Shown here: positions 9,197-17,205 of the stretch, piece by piece | Layout: the number at the start of each line of letters is the position of its first letter | Numbering within the stretch: position 1 is the first letter of the stretch | Assembly: GCF_042685745.1 (NCBI RefSeq) | Contig: NZ_JBHUNT010000001.1 | Location: 2,232,001-2,296,000 of the forward strand | DNA length: 64,000 nt | Source of the DNA: Prauserella_A oleivorans | GTDB taxonomy: Bacteria; Actinomycetota; Actinomycetes; Mycobacteriales; Pseudonocardiaceae | Direction: 5' to 3' | Notes under the pieces: model-generated | The model's database searches: none | Told to the model about the DNA's origin: nothing | What the model saw: the letters and a program-made list of their open reading frames with translations, nothing else | Translations under genes and position numbers: made by a program

Positions 9197-10729
9197 ATGT
9201 CCCCTGAAAGCGTTGGTTCGCGGCACCAGACCCTGGGTGGCGTCGAGTTCGCGGTGGCGGACCTGGGGCTGGCGGAGTTCGGTCGCAACGAGATCCGGCT
9301 GGCCGAGCACGAGATGCCCGGGCTCATGGCGTTGCGGCGGGAGTACGCCGGGGTGTACCCGCTGCGCGGAGCCCGGGTGTCGGGCTCGCTGCACATGACG
9401 GTCCAGACGGCTGTGCTGATCGAGACGCTGGTGGCTCTCGGCGCGGAGGTCCGGTGGGCGTCGTGCAACATCTTCTCCACCCAGGACCACGCGGCCGCGG
9501 CCGTCGTGGTGGGCCCGTACGGGACGCCGGAGGAGCCGAAGGGTGTGCCCGTGTTCGCGTGGAAGGGGGAGACGCTCGAGGACTACTGGTGGTGCACCGA
9601 GCGGATGCTCACCTGGGACGGTGAGGGTCCGAACATGATCCTCGACGACGGTGGCGACGCGACGCTGATGGTCCACAAGGGTGTCGAGTACGAGAAGGCC
9701 GGCGTGGTGCCGCCCGCCGACGACAACGACCCCGACGAGTGGAAGGTCTTCCTGGAGCGGATGCGCCGGTCGCTGGCTGCCGACTCCGGGAAGTGGACCA
9801 AGATCGGCGGCGGCGTCGTCGGCGTCACCGAGGAGACGACCACCGGCGTGCTGCGCCTCTATCAGCTCGCCGCACAGGGGCAGCTGTTGTTTCCGGCCAT
9901 CAACGTCAACGACTCGGTCACCAAGTCCAAATTTGACAATCGCTACGGAATCCGGCATTCCCTGATCGACGGCCTCAACCGCGGCACCGACGTGTTGATC
10001 GGCGGCAAGGTCGCCGTCGTGTGCGGTTACGGCGACGTGGGCAAGGGCGCGGCCGAGGCGTTGCGGGGGCAAGGCGCGCGCGTCGTGGTGACCGAGATCG
10101 ACCCGATCTGCGCGCTGCAGGCGGCCATGGACGGGTACCCGGTGAAGCGGCTCGAGTCCGTGCTGTCCGAAGCGGACATCGTCATCACGACGACCGGCAA
10201 CAAGGACGTGGTGACGGTCGAGCACATGGCCCGGATGAAGCACCAGGCGATCCTGGGCAACATCGGCCACTTCGACAACGAGCTCGACATGGCGGGGCTC
10301 GCGCGGTACCCGGGCATCACGCGAATCAACATCAAGCCGCAGGTCGACGAGTGGATCTTTCCCGCCGACGGTCCGGGGGACGGCTCCGGCTCGCGCGAGG
10401 ATGGTGCCCGGGGTGAAGGTTCGCGGGGGCACTCGATCATCGTGCTGAGCGAGGGCAGGTTGCTCAATCTCGGTAACGCCACCGGGCACCCCTCGTTCGT
10501 GATGTCGACCAGCTTCTCCAACCAGGTGATCGCGCAGATCGAGTTGTTCACCAAGCACGAGGAGTACGACAACGAGGTCTACCGGCTGCCGAAGAAGCTG
10601 GACGAGAAGGTGGCGCGGATTCACGTCGAGGCGCTCGGCGGTGAGCTGACCCCGCTGACCAAGGAGCAGGCCGAGTACATCGACGTCGACGTCGAGGGCC
10701 CGTTCAAGTCCGAGCACTATCGGTATTGA
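9197..10729 (+). CDS. ahcY: Adenosylhomocysteinase
   Basis: 510 residues from ATG 9197; GTG 9188 is an in-frame alternative. The enzyme splits S-adenosylhomocysteine to adenosine and homocysteine in the methyl cycle, using bound NAD. Seen: SGSLHMTVQTAVLIETL, CNIFSTQDHAAAA, KSKFDNRYGIRHSL (catalytic Lys and Asp region), VAVVCGYGDVGKG (NAD loop), ILGNIGHFDNE and the C-terminal KSEHYRY. Between WIFPADG and HSIIVLSEG there is a Gly/Ser/Arg/Glu-rich insert of about 20 residues (about 391-411) not found in usual homologues, which makes the protein longer than the usual 485-495 residues. ahcY next to tmk is conserved in actinobacteria. Confidence 0.97.
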   Translation: MSPESVGSRHQTLGGVEFAVADLGLAEFGRNEIRLAEHEMPGLMALRREYAGVYPLRGARVSGSLHMTVQTAVLIETLVALGAEVRWASCNIFSTQDHAAAAVVVGPYGTPEEPKGVPVFAWKGETLEDYWWCTERMLTWDGEGPNMILDDGGDATLMVHKGVEYEKAGVVPPADDNDPDEWKVFLERMRRSLAADSGKWTKIGGGVVGVTEETTTGVLRLYQLAAQGQLLFPAINVNDSVTKSKFDNRYGIRHSLIDGLNRGTDVLIGGKVAVVCGYGDVGKGAAEALRGQGARVVVTEIDPICALQAAMDGYPVKRLESVLSEADIVITTTGNKDVVTVEHMARMKHQAILGNIGHFDNELDMAGLARYPGITRINIKPQVDEWIFPADGPGDGSGSREDGARGEGSRGHSIIVLSEGRLLNLGNATGHPSFVMSTSFSNQVIAQIELFTKHEEYDNEVYRLPKKLDEKVARIHVEALGGELTPLTKEQAEYIDVDVEGPFKSEHYRY

Positions 10730-11268
10730 GGGTGTTTTGGCCGGGGGCTGCTGCGGGGAGGCGCGCGCCGGGGACGTGTGCTCGTGAGGGCGTGCTCGGG
10801 TGATGTGTCCTCGTGAGGCCATGTGCCCGCGAATGCGCGCTCCGGTGAGGTCCAGCGGGTGAGGTCCGGCGACACCGGACGCTCCTGAGGTCGTGCGCAG
10901 GCTGAGGTCGTGCGTGCTTTGCGCTACGGAGGGGCTGCGACCGGCGAGGTGCGCCGTGCCATGTTCTTGCGCCGCCGCGCGGTTGGCGGGTGGCTGGTGG
11001 CGCGGCCACAGGTTTCCGCTCGCCGCGACACCCGTGCCCTATGCGACCGGGCACGCTCGACCAGGCCGCAACGGGCGCATCGTGGTGCGTGTCGCATGCG
11101 AGCAGCGCCCGCATCTCCTCCAGGTAGGTCTCGACGCCCAACTTGCCCATGGGGTCGACGAGCACCTCGCGCGTGTCGTCGGGCGGTGCCTGTTGGGCGC
11201 TGCGTCCTTCGGCGCACGCCTCGGTTGGCGCGCTGATTAGGCGTGGTTCCGGCCAGCCGTGTTCGGCG
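10730..11268 (-). other. Intergenic stretch with imperfect short repeats and a possible gene remnant
   Basis: There is no convincing full-length gene. Bases 10770-10920 hold imperfect repeats, for instance two copies of CTGAGGTCGTGCG. On the minus strand from about 11255 down to 11095 one frame reads as a plausible coding fragment (APPDDTREVLVDPMGKLG followed by VETYLEEMRALLA), then continues as low-complexity Arg/Ala-rich sequence to a stop at 10704. It has no clear start and I do not recognise it; it could be the decayed tail of a gene. Confidence 0.35.
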
Positions 11269-12371
11269 TCAGGGCGTCGGGTAGGTGTGGCCGGTGGGGG
11301 TGGTGATGTGGAGTTGGCCGGTGTCGGTGAGGTGGAAGTGCCAGCGGGGGGTGTGTTTGGTGCGGTGGTGGCGTCGGCAGAGGCCGATGAGGTTGGCGGT
11401 GTTGGTGTCGCCGGAACGCTGGCGGGGGATGACGTGGTCGAGGTCGGTGTCGTGGGCGGGTCGGTGGCAGGTGGGGAACCGGCATTCCCGGTCGCGGACC
11501 TTCACGTGGTCGGCGGTGACGGCGGGCGGCCGGTAGCGGGTGCGGCCGACATCGACAGGCGCCCCGGTGTGGGGGTCGGTGATGATCCGTCGCCAGGTGG
11601 AGTTGGGGTCGAAGGCGATGGCCCGCGCGATCGGTGCTGGGAGGGGTCCATGGCCGGCGAGGTCGGCGGGATCGTTGGAGAGCCCGGTCAACGTTGTGAA
11701 GTCGATGTGCACGAAGACCTCCGCCCGCACCGATGCCTCGCCGGACGGCCCGCTGAGCAGGAGATCGGCGAACACGTCCGCCCGCAACTGATCCATCGTC
11801 CGCTCATCACCCGCCTTTCGCAGCGCGCGGGCACACCGATCGATCCGGGCATACGCGGCGGAGGCGACCTCGGCGGGCAGCTCGGCGGTCAACGTGGCCA
11901 TCGCGTCGTCGGCGTGTCGCAGCTCGACCCGGCGTTCCCGCCGCCGTGCCTCCGCCCGCGCCGCGGCACCCTCCGGATCGATCTTGTGCACGGTCCGGTT
12001 CACCATCCGCCGAATCGACGAAGCATCCCGCCCGGCCAACCGATCCGCCACCGCCGCATCGACCTCGCGGGCCATGTCATCGGACAACACCGAGGTCGGC
12101 TCCGACACTTTCGAGGCTTTGTACAAATCAATGTCACCCCGGGACAACGCACCCAACGTTTCCGGAAGCCGGGTCACCAAATCCCGCGCCAACCCTATTT
12201 TGATCCGGGCCGCATTCTCCGAAATCGCCAATGCCAGCGCCACTTCCGACGCCACATCCGCAGCATCGTCCCGCGCCGCCGAATACTCGCCAAAGCCCGC
12301 ACCTGCAACGCCTGCAGCCGAGCAATCTCCCGCTCCAGCTCGACCAGGCACTCGATAGAACTTTCCCCCAT
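11269..12371 (-). pseudogene. 13E12-type (DUF222) HNH endonuclease family gene with a frameshift
   Basis: The N-terminus starts at ATG 12371 in one frame (MGESSIECLVELEREIAR, then LQALQVRALA) and the body continues in another frame (EVALALAISENAARIKIG onward) to the stop at 11269. One extra base near 12287-12292 would join them and restore an ALAEYSAARDDAAD reading. The body has the DUF222 helical domain and a C-terminal HNH nuclease motif: CRFPTCHRP, DLDHVIPRQRSG, NLIGLCRRHH. The family is multicopy in actinobacterial genomes and its role is unproven. A TAGAAT box lies upstream of the ATG. This may be a true lesion, a slippage site or a sequence error. Confidence 0.85.
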
Positions 12372-12829
12372 ACCAACGATTCTACCGCGAAATACCGAAT
12401 CATATGGGTGAGCCGCAAACAACGGAACGTGACCACGAAACCCGTTCCGTGGGGAACTGCCGCTAGCAAACAGCCAATGAGAGGTGATGTGTGGAGCGGC
12501 AGTTTCCCACGGCGCGCCGAAGGCGTGCTTGAAACCCACCCACCAACGCGACTCCGGCAACCACCACAACGGCACCCCGCCCGACGCAAACGGCGCACAC
12601 GACGCGAACGGCGCACACGGTGACGGGAACGACAGACACGACGACGCGAACGGCCGACACGGCGACGCGGACGGCAGACACGGCGACGCGAACGGCGCAC
12701 ACGGTGACGGAAACGGCAGACACGGCTACCGGAGCCGCGCACACGGCGACGTCGACCGCAGACGCGGCCTCGCCGCCATGCGTCCGCGTGTGCGCAGGTG
12801 CCCGCGGCCGTGCGGTTAGGGTGAGTCGC
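12372..12829. other. Intergenic region between the HNH gene and tmk
   Basis: 458 bases with no supported gene. The HNH promoter side occupies the left end. The right half is dominated by a 21-base tandem repeat (12582-12765). All frames stay open across the repeat only because of its composition. Confidence 0.6.
12582..12765. repeat. 21-bp degenerate tandem repeat, about 8-9 units
   Basis: Successive 21-base units follow the pattern GACGCGAACGGCGCACAC plus three bases (GGT, GAC or GGC). Variants include GACGCGGACGGCAGACAC and GACGGAAACGGCAGACAC. Seven codons per unit keeps all frames open. Units of the same family recur in opposite orientation at 33931-33978, so it is a dispersed element rather than a local expansion only. 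Confidence 0.85.
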
Positions 12830-13474
12830 GTGGGTCGTTTGGTGGTCATCGAGGGCCTTGACGGCGCGGGCAAGCGGACGCTGACCGACGCGCTGACGAA
12901 GGCACTGCACGACGCGGGCGCGAGCGTGGCGGCGCTGGGGTTCCCGAGGTACGGCGAGAGCATCCACGCCGACCTCGTGCGGGAGGCGCTCCACGGCGAG
13001 CACGGTGATCTCGGCCAATCCGTGTACGGCATGGCGTTGCTGTACGCGCTCGACCGGCGCGACGCCGCGGGTCACATCCGCACCGAGTTGGGCACGCACG
13101 ACGTGGTGCTGCTCGATCGCTACGTCGCGTCCAATGCCGCCTACCAGGCGGCCCGGCTCCACCAGGGCGCCGACAGCGCGGTGGTGGAGTGGGTGCGCGC
13201 GCTGGAGATCGACCGGTTCGGCCTGCCGGTGCCCGATGCGCAGGTGCTGTTGCGCGTCGCGCCGGACCTCGCCGCGGCCCGGGCCCAGAGCCGGGCGCGG
13301 TCCGACGCCGCCCGTCGCATGGACGCCTTCGAGTCCGACGACGGGCTGCAGGCGCGCTGCGCCGCCGTGTACGACGAGCTGGCCGCGGCCGGCTGGCTTT
13401 CGCCGTGGCACGTCGTGGACGGCGCCGACCACGTCGACGCCGGAGCACTCGCGACGCGGCTGCTCGGCTCCTGA
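12830..13474 (+). CDS. tmk: dTMP kinase
   Basis: 214 residues. It phosphorylates dTMP to dTDP. Seen: VIEGLDGAGKRTLTDAL (P-loop with the actinobacterial GKRT), FPRYGESIHADLVREALHG (DR/FPRY base-binding region), LLDRYVASNAAYQAAR (DRY motif) and a lid region rich in Arg. The sequence closely resembles mycobacterial thymidylate kinase. I chose GTG 12830, which has AGGGTGAG five bases upstream and matches the family N-terminus; GTG 12821 is possible. In mycobacteria tmk directly precedes mtrA; here about 10 kb of accessory genes separate them. Confidence 0.95.
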   Translation: MGRLVVIEGLDGAGKRTLTDALTKALHDAGASVAALGFPRYGESIHADLVREALHGEHGDLGQSVYGMALLYALDRRDAAGHIRTELGTHDVVLLDRYVASNAAYQAARLHQGADSAVVEWVRALEIDRFGLPVPDAQVLLRVAPDLAAARAQSRARSDAARRMDAFESDDGLQARCAAVYDELAAAGWLSPWHVVDGADHVDAGALATRLLGS

Positions 13475-13691
13475 GCCGGGTTCCTGGCGGACACCCAACC
13501 CGAGCGCTGGCCGTCCCACCCCAGCCCCTGCCGATCGCCCGGCTTCCTCGCCGGATCCCGCCCCGAACGTCGGTCGGTCGTCCCGTCGATCCCCGCCCGC
13601 TCGGCGCACCAAGCTTCCGGCCACGAGGTCGGCTTCCGCCCGACCTCTCGGCCACTCGCCAGCCCGCCCTGCGAGAGCTCTGCCCGAGCCT

Positions 13692-15068
13692 CTACCCGAC
13701 CTCCTCGCCGATGGGATGGTTCGGCAGGAACATGCGATCCGGGTCGTACCGGTCGCGCAGCGCGGTGAGCCTGTGGTAGTCCTCAGGCCGGTACGCCGAG
13801 CGCACCCCGTCCTCGTCGAGCGCGCCGAAGCTGAAGTTGAGCATCCGGCCGATGGCGTGCCGGGCGAACGGCGCGATCGCGTCGGCGTGGACCGCGCGTA
13901 CCCTGTCCTCGGCCGCCGAGCCCGCCGAACCCGCCGAACCGTCCCCGACGGGTGACAGCACGGACACGGCGTAGGCGGCGTCGCGGTGCCCGATGGCGTT
14001 GGCGTGCCGGGGTTGTCTGGCGAACGCACCACCGAGGTGGCGCAACCCCGCCACGCACATGACCGGAGCCGAGGGGCCGGCCAGCTTGACGAGCGACTCG
14101 AGAGCCTGCGGGTCGAGTGTGCGGAGCAGCCGCCCGTCGGAGCGGTAGGCGTGTGGTGTGTCCGGTTCGTCGAACACCGACCCCGACTCGGTGAAGGGCA
14201 GCAGGCGCAGCGTGTCGCGGAGGACGGGACCGAGCTCGCGCAGCGGTCGCACGAGACGTTCACCGGCGTCGGCGGGTCCGGCATAGCAGACCTGGACCTG
14301 CGCGACGTGCCTGCCGCGCAATGCCTTCGGCACCATCGGCAGGTCCGGGAACGGCAACATCGACACGGCCGAGGTGAGCTCGTCCGGCACCGTCGCCGTC
14401 CAGCGGCGCCAGGCGTCGGGCACCTCCGGGACCCGCGCGAGGTCGAAGTAGAGGCTACCGCCGTAGACGTGGCTCACCGGCACCAGCTCGATCTCCATCG
14501 CGGTCACGACGCCGAAGTTGCCGCCGCCACCGCGCAGCGCCCAGAACAGGTCGGGCTCGTGCTCCGGCGTCACCCGCAGTGACCGGCCGTCTGCGGTCAC
14601 CAGGTCGAGGCGGTGCACGTGGTCGGCGGCGAAGCCGTAGCGCCGGCCGAGCAGGCCGACGCCGCCGCCCAGCGTGTAGGGCACGGCGCCGACGCCCGGC
14701 GCGCTGCCGGACAGCGGGGCCAGCCCGTGCTCGGCGGCGGCGTCGATGACGTGCTGCCACGTCGCGCCCGCCTCGACACGCGCGGTCCGGCTGCGCGGGT
14801 CGACTCGCACGCCCGCCATCCGCCGTGTGCTGATCAGCACGCCGCCGGTGAGCGGACGGTTCACGCCGTGCCCGCCCGCCTGCACGGCGACGCGCTCGCC
14901 CCGCGCGGCCGCGAACGTGACGGCGGCGCGCACGTCCTCGGCCGATGCCGCGGCGACCACCAGGGCGGGCCGGTGGTTCACCAGGCGTTGGTAGCCGGTG
15001 CGTTCGTCGTCGTAGGCCGGTTCTCCGGGACGGTGGATCGGTCCTGTGGTGTGTGGTTGAGCGGTCAT
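13692..15068 (-). CDS. FAD-binding oxidoreductase of the berberine-bridge/PCMH type
   Basis: 458 residues from ATG 15068. The FAD-binding PCMH domain shows RVAVQAGGHGVNRPLTGG (His for single covalent FAD attachment), ARVEAGATWQHVIDAA, and GVGAVPYTLGGGVGLLGRRYG. The Cys needed for bicovalent flavin linkage in some relatives is absent. LFWALRGGGGNFGVVTAMEIEL follows, and a berberine-bridge C-terminus ends near DRYDPDRMFLPNHPIG. The substrate is unknown (sugars, phenolics or secondary metabolites are usual in the family). A low-complexity GDGSAGSAGSAAED stretch interrupts the C-terminal half. It is divergent from a WYL regulator with a palindrome in the shared promoter. Confidence 0.88.
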   Translation of the reverse strand: MTAQPHTTGPIHRPGEPAYDDERTGYQRLVNHRPALVVAAASAEDVRAAVTFAAARGERVAVQAGGHGVNRPLTGGVLISTRRMAGVRVDPRSRTARVEAGATWQHVIDAAAEHGLAPLSGSAPGVGAVPYTLGGGVGLLGRRYGFAADHVHRLDLVTADGRSLRVTPEHEPDLFWALRGGGGNFGVVTAMEIELVPVSHVYGGSLYFDLARVPEVPDAWRRWTATVPDELTSAVSMLPFPDLPMVPKALRGRHVAQVQVCYAGPADAGERLVRPLRELGPVLRDTLRLLPFTESGSVFDEPDTPHAYRSDGRLLRTLDPQALESLVKLAGPSAPVMCVAGLRHLGGAFARQPRHANAIGHRDAAYAVSVLSPVGDGSAGSAGSAAEDRVRAVHADAIAPFARHAIGRMLNFSFGALDEDGVRSAYRPEDYHRLTALRDRYDPDRMFLPNHPIGEEVG

Positions 15069-15089
15069 GGACGCAAACCGTAGGAGCCG

Positions 15090-15112
15090 TTGCGGACGCA
15101 TCCTGTCCGCAA
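15090..15112. promoter_or_regulatory. Inverted repeat in the divergent oxidase/WYL-regulator promoter
   Basis: TTGCGGAC (15090-15097) and GTCCGCAA (15105-15112) form a perfect 8-base inverted repeat with a 7-base spacer. It lies between the start codons at 15068 (minus) and 15132 (plus), where an operator for the neighbouring regulator is expected. The regulator-site link is inferred. Confidence 0.6.
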
Positions 15113-15131
15113 GCGATGGCATTCTTGATCG

Positions 15132-16118
15132 GTGGTCGAAACGTCCGTTCGCAAGGAGATGCCGGGCCGGCTGCTGCGGCTCCTGGCGTTGCTGCAGAGC
15201 CGGCGGGAGTGGTCCGGCACCGAGCTGGCCGAGCGGCTCGGCATCACCACTCGCACGCTGCGCCGGGACGTGGAGCGGCTGCGCGCGCTCGACTACCCCG
15301 TGCACAGCACCACCGGCACCGCGGGCGGCTACCGGCTCGGGGCCGGTCGCAACCTGCCACCGCTGCTGCTCGACGACGAAGAGGCCGTGGCCGTCGCGGT
15401 CGCGCTGGCGACCGCGGCGGGTGGGAACGTGGCCGGGATCGAGGAGAGCTCGATGCGGGCGTTGGCGAAGCTGCAGCAGGTGCTGCCCGCCCGGCTTCGG
15501 CCACGGCTGGCGGCCGTGGGCAGCGTCGCGGCGGCGGTGCCCCACCACGACGCGCCTCCGGTCGACCCGGCGAGGTTGGCGTTGCTGGCGGCCGCGAGCA
15601 GGGACTCGGAGCTCGTGTCGTTCCACTACACGGGCCGCCGCGCCGACCCGGGCGAGCGCCGGGTCGAGCCGCACCACCTGGTGACCGTGCGCGGCCGGTG
15701 GTACCTCGTCGCCTACGACCCGGAACGCGACGGCTGGCGCACGTTCCGGGTCGACCGGATGGAAGGGCTGCTGGCCACCCGTCGTCCGTTCAGGCGGCGG
15801 CCGCTGCCCGCCGCGGATCCCGCCACCTACCTTCGCGACTCCTTCGACTCCGCGTCCTATCGCTACACGGCCCGCCTGACCATCGGCTTGCCGGAGTCCG
15901 AGGTGCGGTCCCGGCTGCCGACCCGCGTTCCGGGTGAGCTCACCCCCGCGGGACCGGACCGGTGTCATGCGCGGCTCAGTGCGGACTCCGCCGAGCTCGT
16001 GGTGCACTACATCGCCGCGATCGCCGCGCTGGGTGCCGAGTTCACACTGGACGCTCCGGAGGAGATCGAGCACCGGCTACGAGCGCTCGCGCGCGCGATC
16101 AGTCCGGGACCAGCTTGA
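15132..16118 (+). CDS. HTH and WYL-domain transcriptional regulator
   Basis: 328 residues from GTG 15132. The N-terminal helix-turn-helix (RLLRLLALLQSRREWSG, then ELAERLGITTRTLRRDVERL) is DeoR/HTH_11-like. Residues about 140-215 form a WYL domain with the signature GRWYLVAYDPERDGWRTFRVDRM, and a C-terminal extension (WCX) follows. WYL domains sense small molecules or nucleic acids. It most likely controls the divergent flavin oxidase through the inverted repeat between them. Its last 20 bases overlap tail-to-tail with the Rieske oxygenase gene. Confidence 0.9.
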   Translation: MVETSVRKEMPGRLLRLLALLQSRREWSGTELAERLGITTRTLRRDVERLRALDYPVHSTTGTAGGYRLGAGRNLPPLLLDDEEAVAVAVALATAAGGNVAGIEESSMRALAKLQQVLPARLRPRLAAVGSVAAAVPHHDAPPVDPARLALLAAASRDSELVSFHYTGRRADPGERRVEPHHLVTVRGRWYLVAYDPERDGWRTFRVDRMEGLLATRRPFRRRPLPAADPATYLRDSFDSASYRYTARLTIGLPESEVRSRLPTRVPGELTPAGPDRCHARLSADSAELVVHYIAAIAALGAEFTLDAPEEIEHRLRALARAISPGPA

Positions 16119-17205
16119 GCAGCCAGTCGTGGAACTGTCCGATGTGGTGCTCGACGGGCACGAGCACACCGCCCGCTGCGTAGGCACGGGAACCCATCGT
16201 GGGCTGGCATCGCTCGCACGCGGCGAAGTCCTGTTCGTTCACGCGGTGGAACAGCTCGACCGAGTGGGAGATGTCGAGTCCCCGCGCGACGACGTCCGGC
16301 GAGTACAGCCAGTCGCACTCGACGAGCGTGCGGTCGGGCGCGAGCGGGAACATGCGGTGCATGATGACGTGGTCGGGCACGAGGTTGAGGAAGACCTGCG
16401 GGCGCACGGTGACCGCGTAGTAGCGCCGGTCCTGTTCCGGCGTGATCCCGGAGAGCCTGCCGAATCCCTCGCCTCCGTCCACTGTGAACCCACGTACCTC
16501 CTCGCCGAACTCGGCGCCGTGGCCGACGAAGTACTGCGCGGCATAGCCCTCGGCGAACTCCGGGAGCACCTCGGTGAGCTCGGGATGGATGGTGGCGCAG
16601 TGGTAGCACTCCATGAAGTTCTCGACGATCAGCTTCCAGTTGGCGCGCACGTCGTAGCCGATCCGCTTGCCCAGGGCCAGATCCTCGACGTGGTAGGCGT
16701 CGACGACGCCGGGATCACCGAGCCGCTCGGTCACCGCGCCGGTCACCGTGTCCGCAAAGGACGGTGGGTCGTCGGCGAGGCACACCCACGCGTACCCGAG
16801 CCACTCGCGCAGGTGTACCGCCGCCAGGCCGTACTCGGTGCGGTCGACGTCGGGCATGTTCGTCAGGTTGGGCGCGGCGACGAGCTTGCCGTCCAGTCCG
16901 TACGTCCAGGCGTGGTACGGACACTGGAACGAGCGCTTCACCGAACCGCTCTCGCTCGTGCACAGGCGCGCGCCCCGATGCCGGCACACGTTGAGGAATG
17001 CCCGCAGTGCACCGTCCCGGCCGCGGGCGACAAGCAGGCTCTCCCGTCCGATCCGGACGGTGCGGAAGTCGCCGGGCCGGGCCAGTTCGGCCGAGCGCAC
17101 GGCGCAGATCCACATCGCCTCGAACACGGTTTGCTGTTCCCGCGCGAAGATGGCGGCGTCGGTGTAGTAGCGGCCGGGAAGCGTGGAGATGAGACTGGCG
17201 GTCAT
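16099..17205 (-). CDS. gbcA: Rieske aromatic-ring-hydroxylating-type oxygenase, probable glycine betaine demethylase oxygenase subunit
   Basis: 368 residues. The N-terminal Rieske domain has CRHRGARLC, then 2Fe-2S ligands CPYH in QCPYHAWTYGLDGKL. The catalytic domain has NWKLIVENFMECYHCATIHPEL, which carries the mononuclear iron His ligands. The family removes methyl groups from quaternary amines as formaldehyde. The operon (dimethylglycine dehydrogenase, sarcosine oxidase) makes glycine betaine the likely substrate; stachydrine or carnitine oxygenases look similar. The ATG overlaps the stop of the upstream sarcosine oxidase (ATGA), so it is the third gene of a 20808-to-16099 operon. Electrons probably come from the ferredoxin and reductase encoded divergently at 22.0-23.5 kb. 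Confidence 0.9.
   Translation of the reverse strand: MTASLISTLPGRYYTDAAIFAREQQTVFEAMWICAVRSAELARPGDFRTVRIGRESLLVARGRDGALRAFLNVCRHRGARLCTSESGSVKRSFQCPYHAWTYGLDGKLVAAPNLTNMPDVDRTEYGLAAVHLREWLGYAWVCLADDPPSFADTVTGAVTERLGDPGVVDAYHVEDLALGKRIGYDVRANWKLIVENFMECYHCATIHPELTEVLPEFAEGYAAQYFVGHGAEFGEEVRGFTVDGGEGFGRLSGITPEQDRRYYAVTVRPQVFLNLVPDHVIMHRMFPLAPDRTLVECDWLYSPDVVARGLDISHSVELFHRVNEQDFAACERCQPTMGSRAYAAGGVLVPVEHHIGQFHDWLLKLVPD

Noticed and set aside
12582..12765. Tandem repeats considered as a CRISPR array
   Set aside because: Units are contiguous without spacers, too short and degenerate; no cas genes nearby.
12134..14284. 716-codon minus-strand frame linking the HNH and flavin oxidase regions
   Set aside because: Passes over tmk in antisense and through repeats; composition is not protein-like.
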